Position numbers and translations under genes: made by a program
Source of the DNA: Sinonovacula constricta
Taxonomy: Eukaryota; Mollusca; Bivalvia; Cardiida; Solecurtidae
Direction: 5' to 3'
Assembly: GCA_007844125.1 (NCBI GenBank)
Contig: CM017563.1
Span: forward strand, 17,124,960 to 17,188,959
Length of the DNA: 64,000 bases
Notes under the pieces: model-generated
The model's database searches: none
What the model was told of the DNA's origin: nothing
The model's input: only the letters and a program-made list of their open reading frames with translations
Shown here: in pieces, positions 1-14,590 of the stretch
How the letters are laid out: every line of letters starts with the position of its first letter
How positions within the stretch are numbered: the stretch's first letter is position 1

Positions 1-1659
1 ACAAGCTGAACATTGAGGATTTAGATCCAATGTGTATGTCTCAGTAAAACAGAATTAACTTTTTCAAATATCCCCATTTGAATTTATCTCATATGTGTCA
101 TGTTAATCGTGCCATACATTGGTACCACAACTATACAGTTTAAGAAAGTAAAACATAATAAAAAGACGTTTCGACATTATGTTGGAAACATTTATTCTCT
201 TAAAAAAAAAGGGATAGCTTACCGAACGATCTAAAGTTTATAGTTACCGAACTTGCTGTTATGATCGACTTTTTTAAGATACATCGCAACGATACAGTCA
301 TGGTCGTATAGCGACTTGAAGCTCATTGGCCGACAAAGATATTTGACAAATGTCTATTTAACCACCAGTGCACCGCAAGTCAGCTGTATGACCTTTCACA
401 TAAAAGTTTCGCTCCGAACGGAAGGCGACCTGAAGGCGAATCAACGATCTTATGTAAAGCAACATTGCAACTTCACCAACAGGTCACGTGAGCTCACTGG
501 AACTAACGTCAAATCATGTATTAACAATTAATGTTAAACCGTTTGAAAATGGGACTCATCTCCCCAAAAAGGATATTTATATAAATCGATTCATCGTCTC
601 TGAACAAAAAAATAATTATTATTAGATAAGTCGTTACCATGTTTAAAATTGCTTATTTAAAGAGTATGCTCAAATCTAAGTCAATTATAACAATTCACAT
701 TATCATTACACTATACTTTGTGTTTTACTTAAATATAGCAACGAATGCATTCCCACAGCGTTTACCTCCCATAAGGTATAGATATCTACCAAAAATGTGT
801 ATAAATCATACACTTTTGTAACGTCACTGAACAATTTGAGTATATCGCATTTCATTCAACATTAACTGGCATATCGGCATGTTTTTATCACGGATAACGA
901 GGACGGTGTAATAAGAATAACTAAATTACAAAACAAAACAGCCTCACCTGCCCATGTGATATAGAACATAGAGTACCTTCCTTGCTAGACGCACACAGCG
1001 CAGGTAAGCCTAATCATACACAATTGTAACCGAGACATCGTGCATAAATACCTTTTTCGCAGTTTTACGCCGGACTATCCAATTTTGCAATTATGCACAT
1101 TGGCACCAGGGTTTTCTCCGTTTGTCTGTTAAATAATCAAATATTGCTGATTATACAAACACTAAATAAATTGTGATGACTTACCATGATAAAGCATATT
1201 GTACCTTGACATTTGTTCTTGTTATGGCTTTTGCGCCACTGTAGAAGTATTTTATGCAAGAAAAAACAAACAAAACAAAGACGTGTCTTAAATTGAAAAG
1301 AAAAAAAAAACTCAGTGTAATTAAGACAATCCCACAAATGCACTAAAGGCGTTGTCAACATACTTTCTTTTTCTTATGTACAATATGTTTTACGTAAAAT
1401 GCTAGTCTCAAAGTAGATATTCATCATGTGTACACACATTCTAAAATGGTAGGAACACATTAAATATTACACAGAATTAAATACCTTTAGTAAATTTTAC
1501 CAACTTTTTAACAGATTTGTCTTGCAGAATCCAAAATATTTCTATCGTCACACTTATATTGTATATAAGTAGTAGGTGTGTATGACGCCCAGTCTGGTCA
1601 AGTTTCATTTACAATTATCTGGGCAATTCAACATGAAAATTAATCTCGCTTAAATTGGC
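1..1659. other. No supported gene; one dispersed-repeat copy
   Basis: The 71-aa ORF at 316-531 lies on a copy of the AACCACCGGTGCACCGCAAG repeat family (about 300-420). The rest is AT-rich sequence with no coding signal I can support. Confidence 0.5.
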
Positions 1660-1679
1660 AAACTGTTTTGCAAGAACAT

Positions 1680-1875
1680 TCAAAATGTTATTGTTTTGTT
1701 TTGTTTTTAAATGGAAAATGTGTACAACCAACATAAACAAATTTATTCTTATGCAAGAATGAACAATGTTGCTAAGTGTACTCACCACAATTAAACGCCT
1801 CCTTCATCTCTAAAGGTAATGAACATTGAATTACTAGCCTGTTAGATCTGGTCTAGTCTAGGCTAGGTACTCTAG
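1680..1875 (-). repeat. Inverted-duplication block, outermost left
   Basis: The - strand matches 25,320-25,530 on the + strand, including AAACGCCTCCTTC and ACTAGCCTGTTAG. It marks the outer limit to which I can follow the left arm. Confidence 0.7.
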
Positions 1876-2394
1876 TAACCATGCACTTGTCGACATGTCC
1901 TTCTTACAACACATACTTCGATCGATCAAAGAAGACGTATTGCTAAAGATCTTTATACATTTTGCAATTAGCTTTTAAAATCATACGACACCAGATCGCA
2001 TTGTGAGATAATTAAACAAGCGCTATTGGCACTATGTACACAAACGTATAAAAAACAATGGGTCAGGTTTTTGCACAATGGTTTTTTAAAGAGCTGGATT
2101 GACAAAGCAGGTTTAATTCTGTTTTGAGGCATTTTAAAGTTTCTATTGGATAGTTGGTCAGAATATTAAAAGTGAGACAAGAAATGTGAATAATGTTTTT
2201 AACAAAATTTGTATTATCATGTAGTTTATTTTTAGATTTTCCTTTTAAACATATGCTTGGTTAGTAACAGAGGAACATAAAACGTAACTTATAGACTTGA
2301 CACGTCATCGGTAATCCTATCAGTACTATTACAGTAAAATCGAGTATTCGGACTGTTAAACGAATATATTACACTGGTAAAAATGCGTTTCAAA

Positions 2395-2760
2395 ATTTAA
2401 TGTTACAAAGCAGTCCAAAAAACAGTTATTTTCTGTTTGTATAGATACTTTCCTAAACCTGCGTAGACGTGCATAGATTCGGTGTAAGTCATATCAAATA
2501 TGTTGATTGAACTGCACCTTTAGTAAATATTAACGGTATGGCCAAGCAAAACTAATCTGTTCTCTTTTGAGATGGTCTGAGTTAAAACGTAGTTATGCTT
2601 GAGAGATTTTCTATAGTAATAGATGATAATTGCAGTTAAAGGAGTTATAAAACAATAACTTCTATTAGTTTTTATTATACATACATTTATTATACACATT
2701 TCCATATCACTTGTATGTATACATATACATTCAAAAGTGTTGTACAATTAAGTGAAAACC
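2395..2760 (-). repeat. Three-copy ~400-bp dispersed repeat, copy 1
   Basis: The - strand matches 22,310-22,690 and 56,240-56,650 on the + strand, sharing segments such as CTCTCAAGCA(T/C)AA and AAAAGAGAACA. The 75-aa ORF at 2520-2747 lies in this repeat and is not conserved as protein in the other copies, so it is not called a gene. Confidence 0.7.
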
Positions 2761-2869
2761 TACAATAGAAGATATCGCATTCATACAAAGGAACGAAAAT
2801 GTTGAAACAGGAATAAACAAAATGAAATATAAGTAGATAATCTTACCTGTTAAAAATAAAGTTTAAAAA

Positions 2870-3180
2870 TACAGTTCAGGTGGCAGCTTAATCTTATCAA
2901 ATGATACCAACAATAGTTTAATTATAAAAGTTTCATCAGATAAAACAGATTTGATTAAGATAACTACGCCTTTTGAATATAAAACACATTTTAAATCAGT
3001 AGTCATTTCCAGTACAGAAGATGACCTTATCGGCTTTTTAATTATGAGCATTGTGTCGAATAAAGAGATGTGCTTTAATTTCTTAAATGAGACAAGATTG
3101 CTAGATTGACGTAGTGATACCGGCAAAGAGTTCCAGAGTTGTCGAGCACTAATAGTAAAGCAACTGTCACCGTTTTTTAT
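2870..3180 (-). mobile_element. LINE (CR1/jockey-type) ORF2 C-terminal remnant
   Basis: On the - strand 3176 to about 3050 reads NGDSCFTISARQLWNSLPVS, then LRQSSNLVSFKKLKHISLF. This is the W-N-S-L-P motif and tail that end the reverse-transcriptase ORF of CR1/jockey-like non-LTR retrotransposons. The following sequence to 2870 matches 21,640-21,885 and is probably 3' UTR. The upstream RT is missing; this is a 5'-truncated dead copy. Confidence 0.7.
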
Positions 3181-3664
3181 TTTTTTTGTCTAAGTATTGC
3201 ATGATGCATATTGCATGGTTCGAACGGAAACTCGGAATGATGTGGCTCAAGCAGAGTGTTCAACGATTGATTAAATTCTAGTTGAAAATCTCCTGCCTTT
3301 TCTAAATCCTCTATTTAAAGTAATGGTCATTACTGATTACTGTAGCTCATTTTGTGAAGGTCAGCTTTTTTAGTAAAGGTCATATTCGTGAATATTTAAA
3401 CACGGTCGGATCATACGCGGATTCTATACCTGTATTGATGATTCTAGTGAGTAGTCAGTCAAGTCAACATTTCGTAAATACACTATTTTAACAACCATGT
3501 GTGTATTGGATCAAGTTGTCATTATTCATTTGGACATTCCTGTCCAGGAAAGAAATCATTCATGTAAGATGGTTACGCTAACTTGCATGATTAAGGTGTG
3601 TCCCAGATACTGGTTGTTAAAATTTGTGTCTTTATTTTATAACTAATGCACCCAATCCTCTTTA

Positions 3665-3892
3665 TGAAGAAATCAGTAAAGTGCTAATTCTTGAGATGAT
3701 GTAGTAAAAGGTAGAATCGCATGAAGAAATCATTAAAGTGCTAGTTTCTGTGATGATGTAGTGAAAGGTATAATCCCGTGAAGAAATCATTAAAGTGCCA
3801 ATTTCTGTGATGATGTAGTGAAAGGAAGGATCACGTGAAGAAATCAGTAAAGTGCTAATTCCTGAGATGATGTAGTAAAAGGTAGAATCGCC
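3665..3892 (+). repeat. 57-bp minisatellite, four copies
   Basis: Copies begin at 3665, 3722, 3779 and 3836, each starting TGAAGAAATCA(T/G)TAAAGTGC and carrying TGATGTAGT(A/G)AAAGG near the middle. Spacing is exactly 57 bases each time. Copies 1 and 4 resemble each other, as do 2 and 3. Confidence 0.9.
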
Positions 3893-4144
3893 AGATTTTA
3901 TATTGGTGGTAATAACTTTTCTCCAAGAAGTGGTGGCAATGGTATCTTTGATTTCAATGACAGCGACATGATCATGAGAAACCTTCCCAGATTAATCTGA
4001 CATTCCGGAGTTAGTAACATCTATATAAGAAACGATGTCACCTGAACATATGGCAAATACAACATCAAGTGTAAACCCTTATACATGTGAAGGCTTGTTT
4101 ATATCCTACCACAAGCCTTGAGAAAACTACACAATCGCACAGTG

Positions 4145-4930
4145 CTACGAATTTGTGGGATGTCTAAGTGAAAGTTCTCCTATTATGCCACTTTTATCAC
4201 AGTTACTTATCTTGGTGATCAAGAAATTCATTTGTATTGAAACCATTCGATTTTGATGGCGGCGGCCTGTATATAACAGCAAGTTGTACTGGGTATATTT
4301 TAAAATTTCTTGTTGAAGTTTAAAAGTACAACATTCATGACTCGCACTAAAAGCAATCGAGTGAATATCAATAGCTGATTTGAGGATGACTGGAATCTTC
4401 ACTTCTATCATCACATAGTACATGTTTGGTGCAGTAGTCATTCGGAACCAGTTCACAGATACAGATTTCGTTTTGATTCCGAAGGATGTTTCAATCACAA
4501 CAACTAGCTCAGAGTCATTTGATTGTATGCAATTAGTAAGTGGAAGAGCCATGTTCTTGGCCAATCTTGGTTTATAACATACTGAAAGAAAAGTCGGTGA
4601 TTTGGCTAGATCGTGAGTTTCATATTTTTATTTTTGTCACATGTTTGGTATTATACATTTTGCAGAAAGGAGAATCTGAGTTGGTTGTGATATTTATGAT
4701 AGATGTCCCATGTGTCAATGTTTGTATGTCATTGAGAGTGACTCCATCGTTACTGTCCACACACACGTCGAACTTTAGCACGAGATCCTCTGTTTTAAAA
4801 TTGTATCCCTAACTGGTTTAATCTCCTTATCAGCTTATGGGTAGATTTCTTGGTGAAAGATATACTAATATTAAGTAACGTAACATGTAGCGTAAAATTG
4901 TTTAATCATTGACACGTGAAATTATTGCCC
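4145..4930 (-). repeat. Unrecognised repeated element with protein-like ORF, copy 1
   Basis: The - strand has a 139-aa ORF (4564-4145) with peptides VSVNWFRMTTAPNMYYVMIE and LLLYTGRRHQNRMVSIQMNF. Upstream in another frame (about 4810-4640) lies an open stretch reading FDVCVDSNDGVTLNDIQTL. The same sequence occurs on the + strand at 21,020-21,405, where VSVIWFRMVTASNIYQVEVE is recognisable but an internal part is deleted and stops occur. I do not recognise the family. It could be a decayed transposon ORF or a duplicated exon. Confidence 0.5.
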
Positions 4931-7900
4931 CCGACGCAGCGGTTTGAGATAAAAATTCAAATGAGTTACAGTTACTGGTTTCCGAATGAAGAGAGAAGCA
5001 CAATAACATTAGTATTATAAACGGACTTATCTGCTCATTACACTGGCACAATTGATTTACAAGTGTGTACATATGTCCCATATTCACTTAAAAGGCGATT
5101 CTTTGAAAGCTCACAAAAATGCAGCCGATACCTGGTGTAGATGTCGCGTGACAAAAAAATTATTGAGGACAATTACGTTAAAGTGCATATTGTAATTAAG
5201 AAATAATAACAATGACATGTAGTTACAGCAATGTTACTAGTATGTCCGCAGATCAAATTAAAACATATTTTTTTCCAATAGAAATTAAGCAGCAACATGT
5301 GCAATCTTAAAACAACACGGTTAAATGCAATTTAACTTTAAAAATACAAATATTAGGAGGGGTAAGAAATATAAGTGTGTGTTTCCCCACGAAAAGCCAC
5401 TATTCTTCAACCGGTCGCGATCCAATTGCAAACGCACATTGTTTTTCTATCAAACAAAAGACTACAACTGTGCAAGATTGCTCATATTCAATAGCCATTT
5501 AGAGGTTTAAAATATGTGGAAGTAAGGTGGGTCTTGCTTCTATGTATCTATATTCTGTGTGAATTTTGAAAGGAAAATATATTGGACAAAAAACGTGTGT
5601 TTTCCGTACTTGAAAATGTATTAATTTTGTTATTTTTAACCAAACTGAGAACCTCAAGTAGTATTTATTAATGTTTTATATGTTAAAATTCTACCTGCTC
5701 CTTACCTGGGACTGAAGCAAAATGTGTGTTTGACATTTCTTTACCGCAATATGCCGATGATTTAAGGTAAACAATACTATCCAATACTAGTAACAAACAT
5801 CATGTATCATGCATCTGCTCCGTTGTTTATGTGATGATGTATTCATTTTCACTTAAGTCAGATTTTACAAAATTTAAGATCTAATTACTGCCCGCAAATA
5901 CCGTCTATAAACAAGAATGGTTTTCCCGATGACTTTTTATAACAGCCAATCAGAGAGCCTTCGGTAAGAGTCGCAAAATGGTCGCTATCGATTTAGCAGT
6001 AGAAAAGTCACTCAGTTTAAGTTTGTTTTATAACTGCTTGTTTTTTAACTTTCGACCGCGGAGTGTCTATGTTTAAATGTTTTTGTAAATGGGCGGAGCC
6101 ATTAAGATGATATGTTTGGAACGCTTCGGATCATCATTTACTTTTGCGATTTTGTAGGCGACAATCTGATTGGTTGGGAAGGTTTTATTGACTCGTCGTC
6201 AGATCCTGATGGAGGAGCTGTTTTTAGAATATTATTTTCATCAGATTGTGATGTATTGGATTCGTTTATTAATGTCCCATTTTTAATAATATATATTTGA
6301 TATTTTGTGAGTTTAATAACCAGTTTATTCACTACATTTTATGTGTTGATATGACAACATGATGCTGTTGTTTACGTCATAAATGTCCATTAATGATCAC
6401 CTGCATGTGCTGTTCAAAGTTGATGATTATTATTTCAAGATTGCAAGATGGCGACCCTAAAGTCTGTCATATGTTTACTTTCTAGGCAATTAAAACGTGC
6501 TTTTAACAAGCTGCTACAAAACAAGGTGACTGTGCAAAAAGTACAAAATCATGGAATTTGAATTGCAAATAGGCTAAAATAAACAGTTCATGAACAATTT
6601 CTGCAAAATAGAGAAAAGGAAATAAAAATTAAACATTGCAAACTTATCATGAACATCCAAGCTGTTCAGAATGTTTGTCATTTTAAGACAGCTTTTCCAT
6701 GGCAAAGACTTTTATGTTAAAAGTTGGTGCGCTACAAAATTGTGTGGCCACATCTTATACTATACATTTTTGGCAATTGATGGCCAACATTCATATTCTG
6801 TTGATGTTGGCGACAAAATTTGTATACAAAAACATGTAACACTATGGATGCAATGGGGTTAATATGCAGCATTCTGGAAGCATCAAACCACATGTGCGTG
6901 TGTTTCGTAAGGTATCAACATGGACAGTGTGGGGGAACAGGACGTCTCTACATCCTTATTACGAATAATATGCGAATTATTAATGTGAATAGTGTGAAAC
7001 ATTAAACAGAGTTTCCTCTTGTGAACCACTAAGTTTATGTCTATAGCTCATTAAATAACAAATCGTTCAAGAGGGTTGTTCATAATGTGTATTTTGAATA
7101 AAAGGCTGAATGTACTTATCAATTTAGCTTCTAATCAAGATATTTCGACAAAATATAGCTTATTCTATAACCAGAAATATATAAACATTTAATAATTTGC
7201 GTTAATATTGCCATTTGCTTAGAAAGATCTTATGTTAAATGTACAGTGGGGCGTACTGTTAAATATAGCTCATAACTCATACTCATAACCGACATTTCAA
7301 CCAAAAGCACATGTACAAGACACAAGCAAATTAGCCTCGGAACCTAATAGTAAATGATACAAAAAGGTGTTTGCAGGTTGTTGAAATAAACTTTCACTTA
7401 ATAAATGTGTCTAGAATACGCAACATTTGGAACTTTTTTTTTCTGTGTGTGTCAAGTAAAAGGCTTGGATGCGTAATCATTTCTAAAACTTACACATAGT
7501 CCATGTTTAAATCTGTATAGGAGGACCGTAAAATAGCAATAATGTTATTGTTGAGGTACTTAACTGGTTATTTAAGTGCTGTCTGGTAAAGTGTGTACTT
7601 TGACCTTCGTTTTCTAGATCGCATCAATACCGTAATTATTGTTCAGAAAAACTATGGACGCCTGCTCAAAAAGACAAATTTATCAGGTTACGTTGAATAT
7701 AACTTAACAAAAACGGAAGGGTATGTGTGTGTCCCAAGTACTCCTATGCTCCGTTGCATTTTTTCACTTTGGTTTCTTTTTTTACAGCGCTTCTATTTAA
7801 ATACAATTAGACATGCATTATACAAATTACACATGGTTACATGTTTAGCAATTATGTATAATGGTAGGAGAGGGAACTTAGTTAGCTGCGATATTAATTG

Positions 7901-8269
7901 CACAGTACATGACAAAATGGTTCCATCTGTATAATGTATGTTTTTCGTTGGTGGATATGTGTTTTACTCTGAAGGACAATCAGGAAAATAATACATACAA
8001 CCGAATTTAAACAGGTCTGTGTGCATGATAGATGTGGGTTTTTTTCTCAAGGGATTAAAGGGGTACTTTTATCGATGTGACTCTCGGTGAATGATCAACG
8101 AAGTAGAATGATTTACATGTAAATAAAATGTGTATACATTTTTTCAGACTAAATATAATAACAGTTTACATTTGGGACTATAATGAAAAGCCAGAAATAA
8201 AATGTATCACTTATATCTTGCACATTTTGCCCTTAATCCAATAGCAGTTATTAAACTGATCATCGAAAT
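4931..8269. other. No supported gene; part of left arm without a mirrored partner I can follow
   Basis: AT-rich. Small ORFs at 5325-5510, 6112-6332 (both strands), 6671-7005 and 7593-7934 show no recognisable domain. The - strand ORF at 6332-6138 ends in an acidic, Ser/Pro-rich stretch (APPSGSDDESIKPSQPIRLS) that could be a disordered protein tail, but nothing supports a gene around it. Confidence 0.4.
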
Positions 8270-8890
8270 CTTTCGTATTCAGACTATGACTCGAAAGCAG
8301 ATATACAACTAACCACAAAAAAAGCTCCCATATTCGGACTATGACCCCAAAACAGCGGAAAACCTAATCCCGAAAAGCTCCCAAATTGGGATTATTTTAA
8401 AAAAAAACAACTATGAAACTGACCACCAAAACTTCCAATATTGGTACTCTGACTAAACAACAACTATAGCAATGGCCATCAACAGCTTCCATATCGAGAC
8501 AATGACCAATAGCATCTTTCAAGCTGACCTAAAAAAAATCCCGCCATTGGGATGATGATTCAATATCGGCGGCTATAAAATTGACCTGCAACAACTCCAG
8601 CTTTGGAAATATCACCCTACAACGGCTTTACAAAAGTCCTACCAAATGGTCCGCGTTGTGAATGTAACCCCGTAGGTTCTAAACAAATTGTACAATATCC
8701 ATTGCTAGGATGGCGTATACCAGGCAAAAAATCGAGTCCATTAAAGCCATCTTTTGAAGCATTGCAGTGGTAAGAAGCTTCAATACTTCAATAACATTAT
8801 TTCAATACTATTAAGCCTATATTAACTCTTTTACTATATCCCTGGTATCGACGTGTCTGGTTTCAGCGGAACATTTCGTAAGTATCAACG
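8270..8890 (+). repeat. Degenerate ~65-bp tandem array with unique 3' end, copy 1
   Basis: About five diverged units carry CAACTATAAAACTGACC-like, CTTCCA(T/A)ATTGGGAC and ATGACCC segments. They are followed by a unique end, GCATTGCAGTGGTAAGAAGC and TCCCTGGTATCGACGTGTCT. The array and its end recur in inverse orientation at 19,150-19,480. Confidence 0.7.
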
Positions 8891-9639
8891 ACTAAAATTA
8901 CGGCAGATATATATAATATATTAAGATATATAAGATAAAGATATACAAATAGATCTAAACAGTACTTATCAATAGAACATTGCCCTTCAGGCAGGAGGGA
9001 TTACATTCGCAATGTAAGGGACCACTGCGGTGAATAATCTTAGTCAAATCGATCAATGGATATGGCCTATTGATTATTAACAATGAGACAAAATGAGACC
9101 GAAGATCGAGTAGCTATTTTGGAAAATGCAATTTCAGAAATAATTGTCAGCATGAAAGATTAGTTCAATGCCTCTGAATGCACCATAGATAGACAGAAAT
9201 ACAGATAAAGTAAATTTACTTTAAAAAGGCCTCGTTTATGAACAAACATAAAAGATTGTGCTAATAATTTAGAAGGACCTAGTGTGTTATGACTTTTGTT
9301 TCGTTAAATATCATGTCCATTTACAATATTGTAACAGTAGAAATATCTTGTAGTTTTATTATTTACTTTGCATGTAAAGTAAATAAGCGACCAATTTTCT
9401 GATGATGTAATGCGTTAAAGTATGTTATAATATAATCACACATAGCTCGTTTGAATATTTACGTTTGACTCGAAATTGAAAGCGCAAGTAATTATTAACG
9501 ACTGTTCTCGTTTGAACACAGCATTGAGTGTTTTTACTGTCTATACACACTTTTAAAACTGATTAAACATTCGATACAACATTGTATTTGCATTTGTAAA
9601 TGTTTGGAAGAATGAATATCATTATGTGCCGAAATATAT

Positions 9640-10010
9640 TAGTCCATGTGTTTTATTTTCCTTGACATTGCTACGTAGAACTGCTTCGGCAAAGAAATCA
9701 ATTTTAAAGAGTACTGAGAACATGTGATGATTACATGAACTTGTTAAGAATAATGAGGTAAAAATAACTTTTATTGTTTTGTTTGTTGTTGTTTTAATAG
9801 ATCACAGCGACCATTTATGATCATAAAGACGACGTTCAGCTGTTTGGTGGATGAAGACCTCAGACAAATATCCGGATAGAACCACTGGTGCACGCAAGTC
9901 AGCTGGAAGACCTTCCGACAGTAAATCCTTCTCCCTGAATGGGTCTGGAACACAAGCGATCGGAGGTGTTGCAGCCAGAGGAGTTACAATTCGTTGACTC
10001 TATCAATGGC
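9640..10010 (+). repeat. Inverted-duplication block with dispersed-repeat family copy
   Basis: 9,640-9,770 pairs with 17,910-18,035 (shared TACTGAGAACWTGTGATGA). 9,800-9,930 is a full-looking member of the dispersed family whose core is AACCACTGGTGCACGCAAGT followed by CAGCTGGAAGACC. Confidence 0.75.
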
Positions 10011-12678
<2,668 letters not shown>

Positions 12679-12974
12679 TGGTTAAAATGCCGCAAATGAA
12701 TAATAAATGATATCAAGCAAGAGCAGAATATGTTTTTATCATTTACATGGCCAGCATTTTGACATAGTGAACGTGCCAAATTAATACAGGTTAGCATTGT
12801 TTTTATTTTGTATTTATTTTACGTAAAATGTTATTTAAATAGACAATTAAATAGTTAAATTGATAAAAGGCTCAACATGTTTATGTAAAAAAAAACTAAT
12901 TTAGATGGCAAAGGTCACTAGAAAAAGACAATTACACAGTGTCGCCCGCTACTAACCCGTTTCCCTAACGCCTG

Positions 12975-13460
12975 GTTTTGAGTCCGATCCTGCCGAGACT
13001 TAATTTGGGGAAGTCTTGCAGCCGAACTTCGATGACCGCGCTTACTGTTTGCCCCTTCACGAAGCCTCACAAAAGAAAGGTGTCTTTTATTGACAGTAAG
13101 AGGCTCTGAATATTGAATTCATTGAATTGCAGACTAAACATTTGAATTCTGTGTTTGCGCGAAGCTTCTCATAAGAAAGGTGTCTTGCGTTGACTTCACA
13201 GAGATCTATGAAAATGCACTATACATAACATATGGTATTTTTTCTACTGCAAGCAGGCACCTGTCAGGTCAGGTGTAGGCTTTCAGTTACAGCCGACCTA
13301 TGGAGATGGGCATAAGAATACATGAAACATGAAACGTGTACTAAACTTAAGGTAGGTAATCCGTCATTGAATTGCGACTGCCGACCAAAAATTGTTTGCG
13401 TGTGGTGGTGGTTGTTATTATTTACTTTATGCTGAATGGAGCGTCGAAGTGTTTTACATT
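12975..13460. repeat. Inverted-duplication blocks near the centre
   Basis: 12,975-13,130 contains GACCGCGCTTACTGT and matches the complement of 16,610-16,730. 13,230-13,380 contains GGTGTAGGCT and CATGAAAC(A/C)TG and matches the complement of 16,455-16,620. 13,395-13,460 contains TATGCTGAATGGAG and matches the complement of 16,380-16,440. A tRNA-like B-box look-alike (GGTTTTGAGTCC) lies at about 12,973. Confidence 0.8.
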
Positions 13461-13864
13461 TCATGTGTGCGTTGTATTCGTCTGGCATTTGCTAGTTATA
13501 CATATATAATAAGCATAACACATTCCACATATCCGATTCTACGTACTTTCCTATCTTTCATGTGTTATGATTAAAACATAAAAAATATCATATGTTTTAA
13601 ATAAATTGCAATGTTATGTCATCACGTTTAATAAAAGAAAAGAATAACACAGGTAGCTTAAGTATTAAATTTAAGGAGGAATTAATTACATTTGCAAAGA
13701 AAATAAAATTAACACAAGAGAGTTTCTTTGATCGATTTACACTACAGATTTAATGATATAATGAATATTTCTAACATACAGTGTCAGAAAACAGAGTTAT
13801 CGTCCTAGTTCTTCTTTTAAATATGCCAATATCATTTAATTAGTTAAACCTGATGCAAAATAGG

Positions 13865-14590
13865 CAAACTGTAAAAAACTGGTTAGTTTAAAATTATAAC
13901 AATATTTGGGGCAGTTTGTATTTAATATACGCACAAAGTCTAATGTGCATTCTTATCAGGTCCAATTACTAAATAAAACGATGAAGAAAAGCCTAAATTA
14001 AATGCATGTTTGTAGATGCATTTGCATTGTATGCTATGCCAAACTGTACCTCATACAGGAGTAAAACTCAATCATATACCTATTAACAACCACGGTACTG
14101 GTTGTCTCCCACTAAAAAGTTACTTTATCGTAAAATTATTCTTATAAAAATTTATTTGTATTTAGAACAAAAGCCAGAAAGAGAATCTAAAGGGCCTTAT
14201 TTTTTTTTCAAACAGAAAGCGCTTCTTGTATAATGTGTGCATTTACTTTAAGGTAGATCAAATGTAATGTTGCACTTCCAAATGAAGAGTATCAACATTT
14301 ATGTACAAATCCTTTAAATAATTATGCAATAAATCATTTTAGTGGGAGGTAACCAGTACCGTGGTTGTTAATATGTATATGACTGGATTATATTCCTGTC
14401 TGAGGTACACTTTTTCATAGCAAACAGTACAACTGCATTTAATTTAGGCTTTCCTTCATGGTTCAATACAGTTATTGTACCTGATAAGTGTGTACATTAG
14501 ACGTTATATTTAATATGAAATTATCCAAACATTGTTATAACATTTTAACTTGTTTGTTATAATACTGCATCATGTTGAACTAACTGGATG
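13865..14590. repeat. 0.7-kb imperfect palindrome at the centre of the inverted duplication
   Basis: Left arm 13,865-14,115 and right arm 14,340-14,590 are reverse complements with scattered differences. A long near-exact stretch lies at about 14,070-14,112 paired with 14,341-14,385 (ACAACCACGGTACTGGTT). Another pair is AAGCCTAAATTAAATGCA at 13,989 with its complement near 14,432-14,449. The spacer of about 225 bases is only weakly self-complementary. It is the junction expected of a head-to-head duplication. Confidence 0.85.

Noticed and set aside
3665..3892. Regular repeats resembling a CRISPR array
   Set aside because: Units are contiguous diverged 57-mers with no unique spacers, and the context is a eukaryotic genome.
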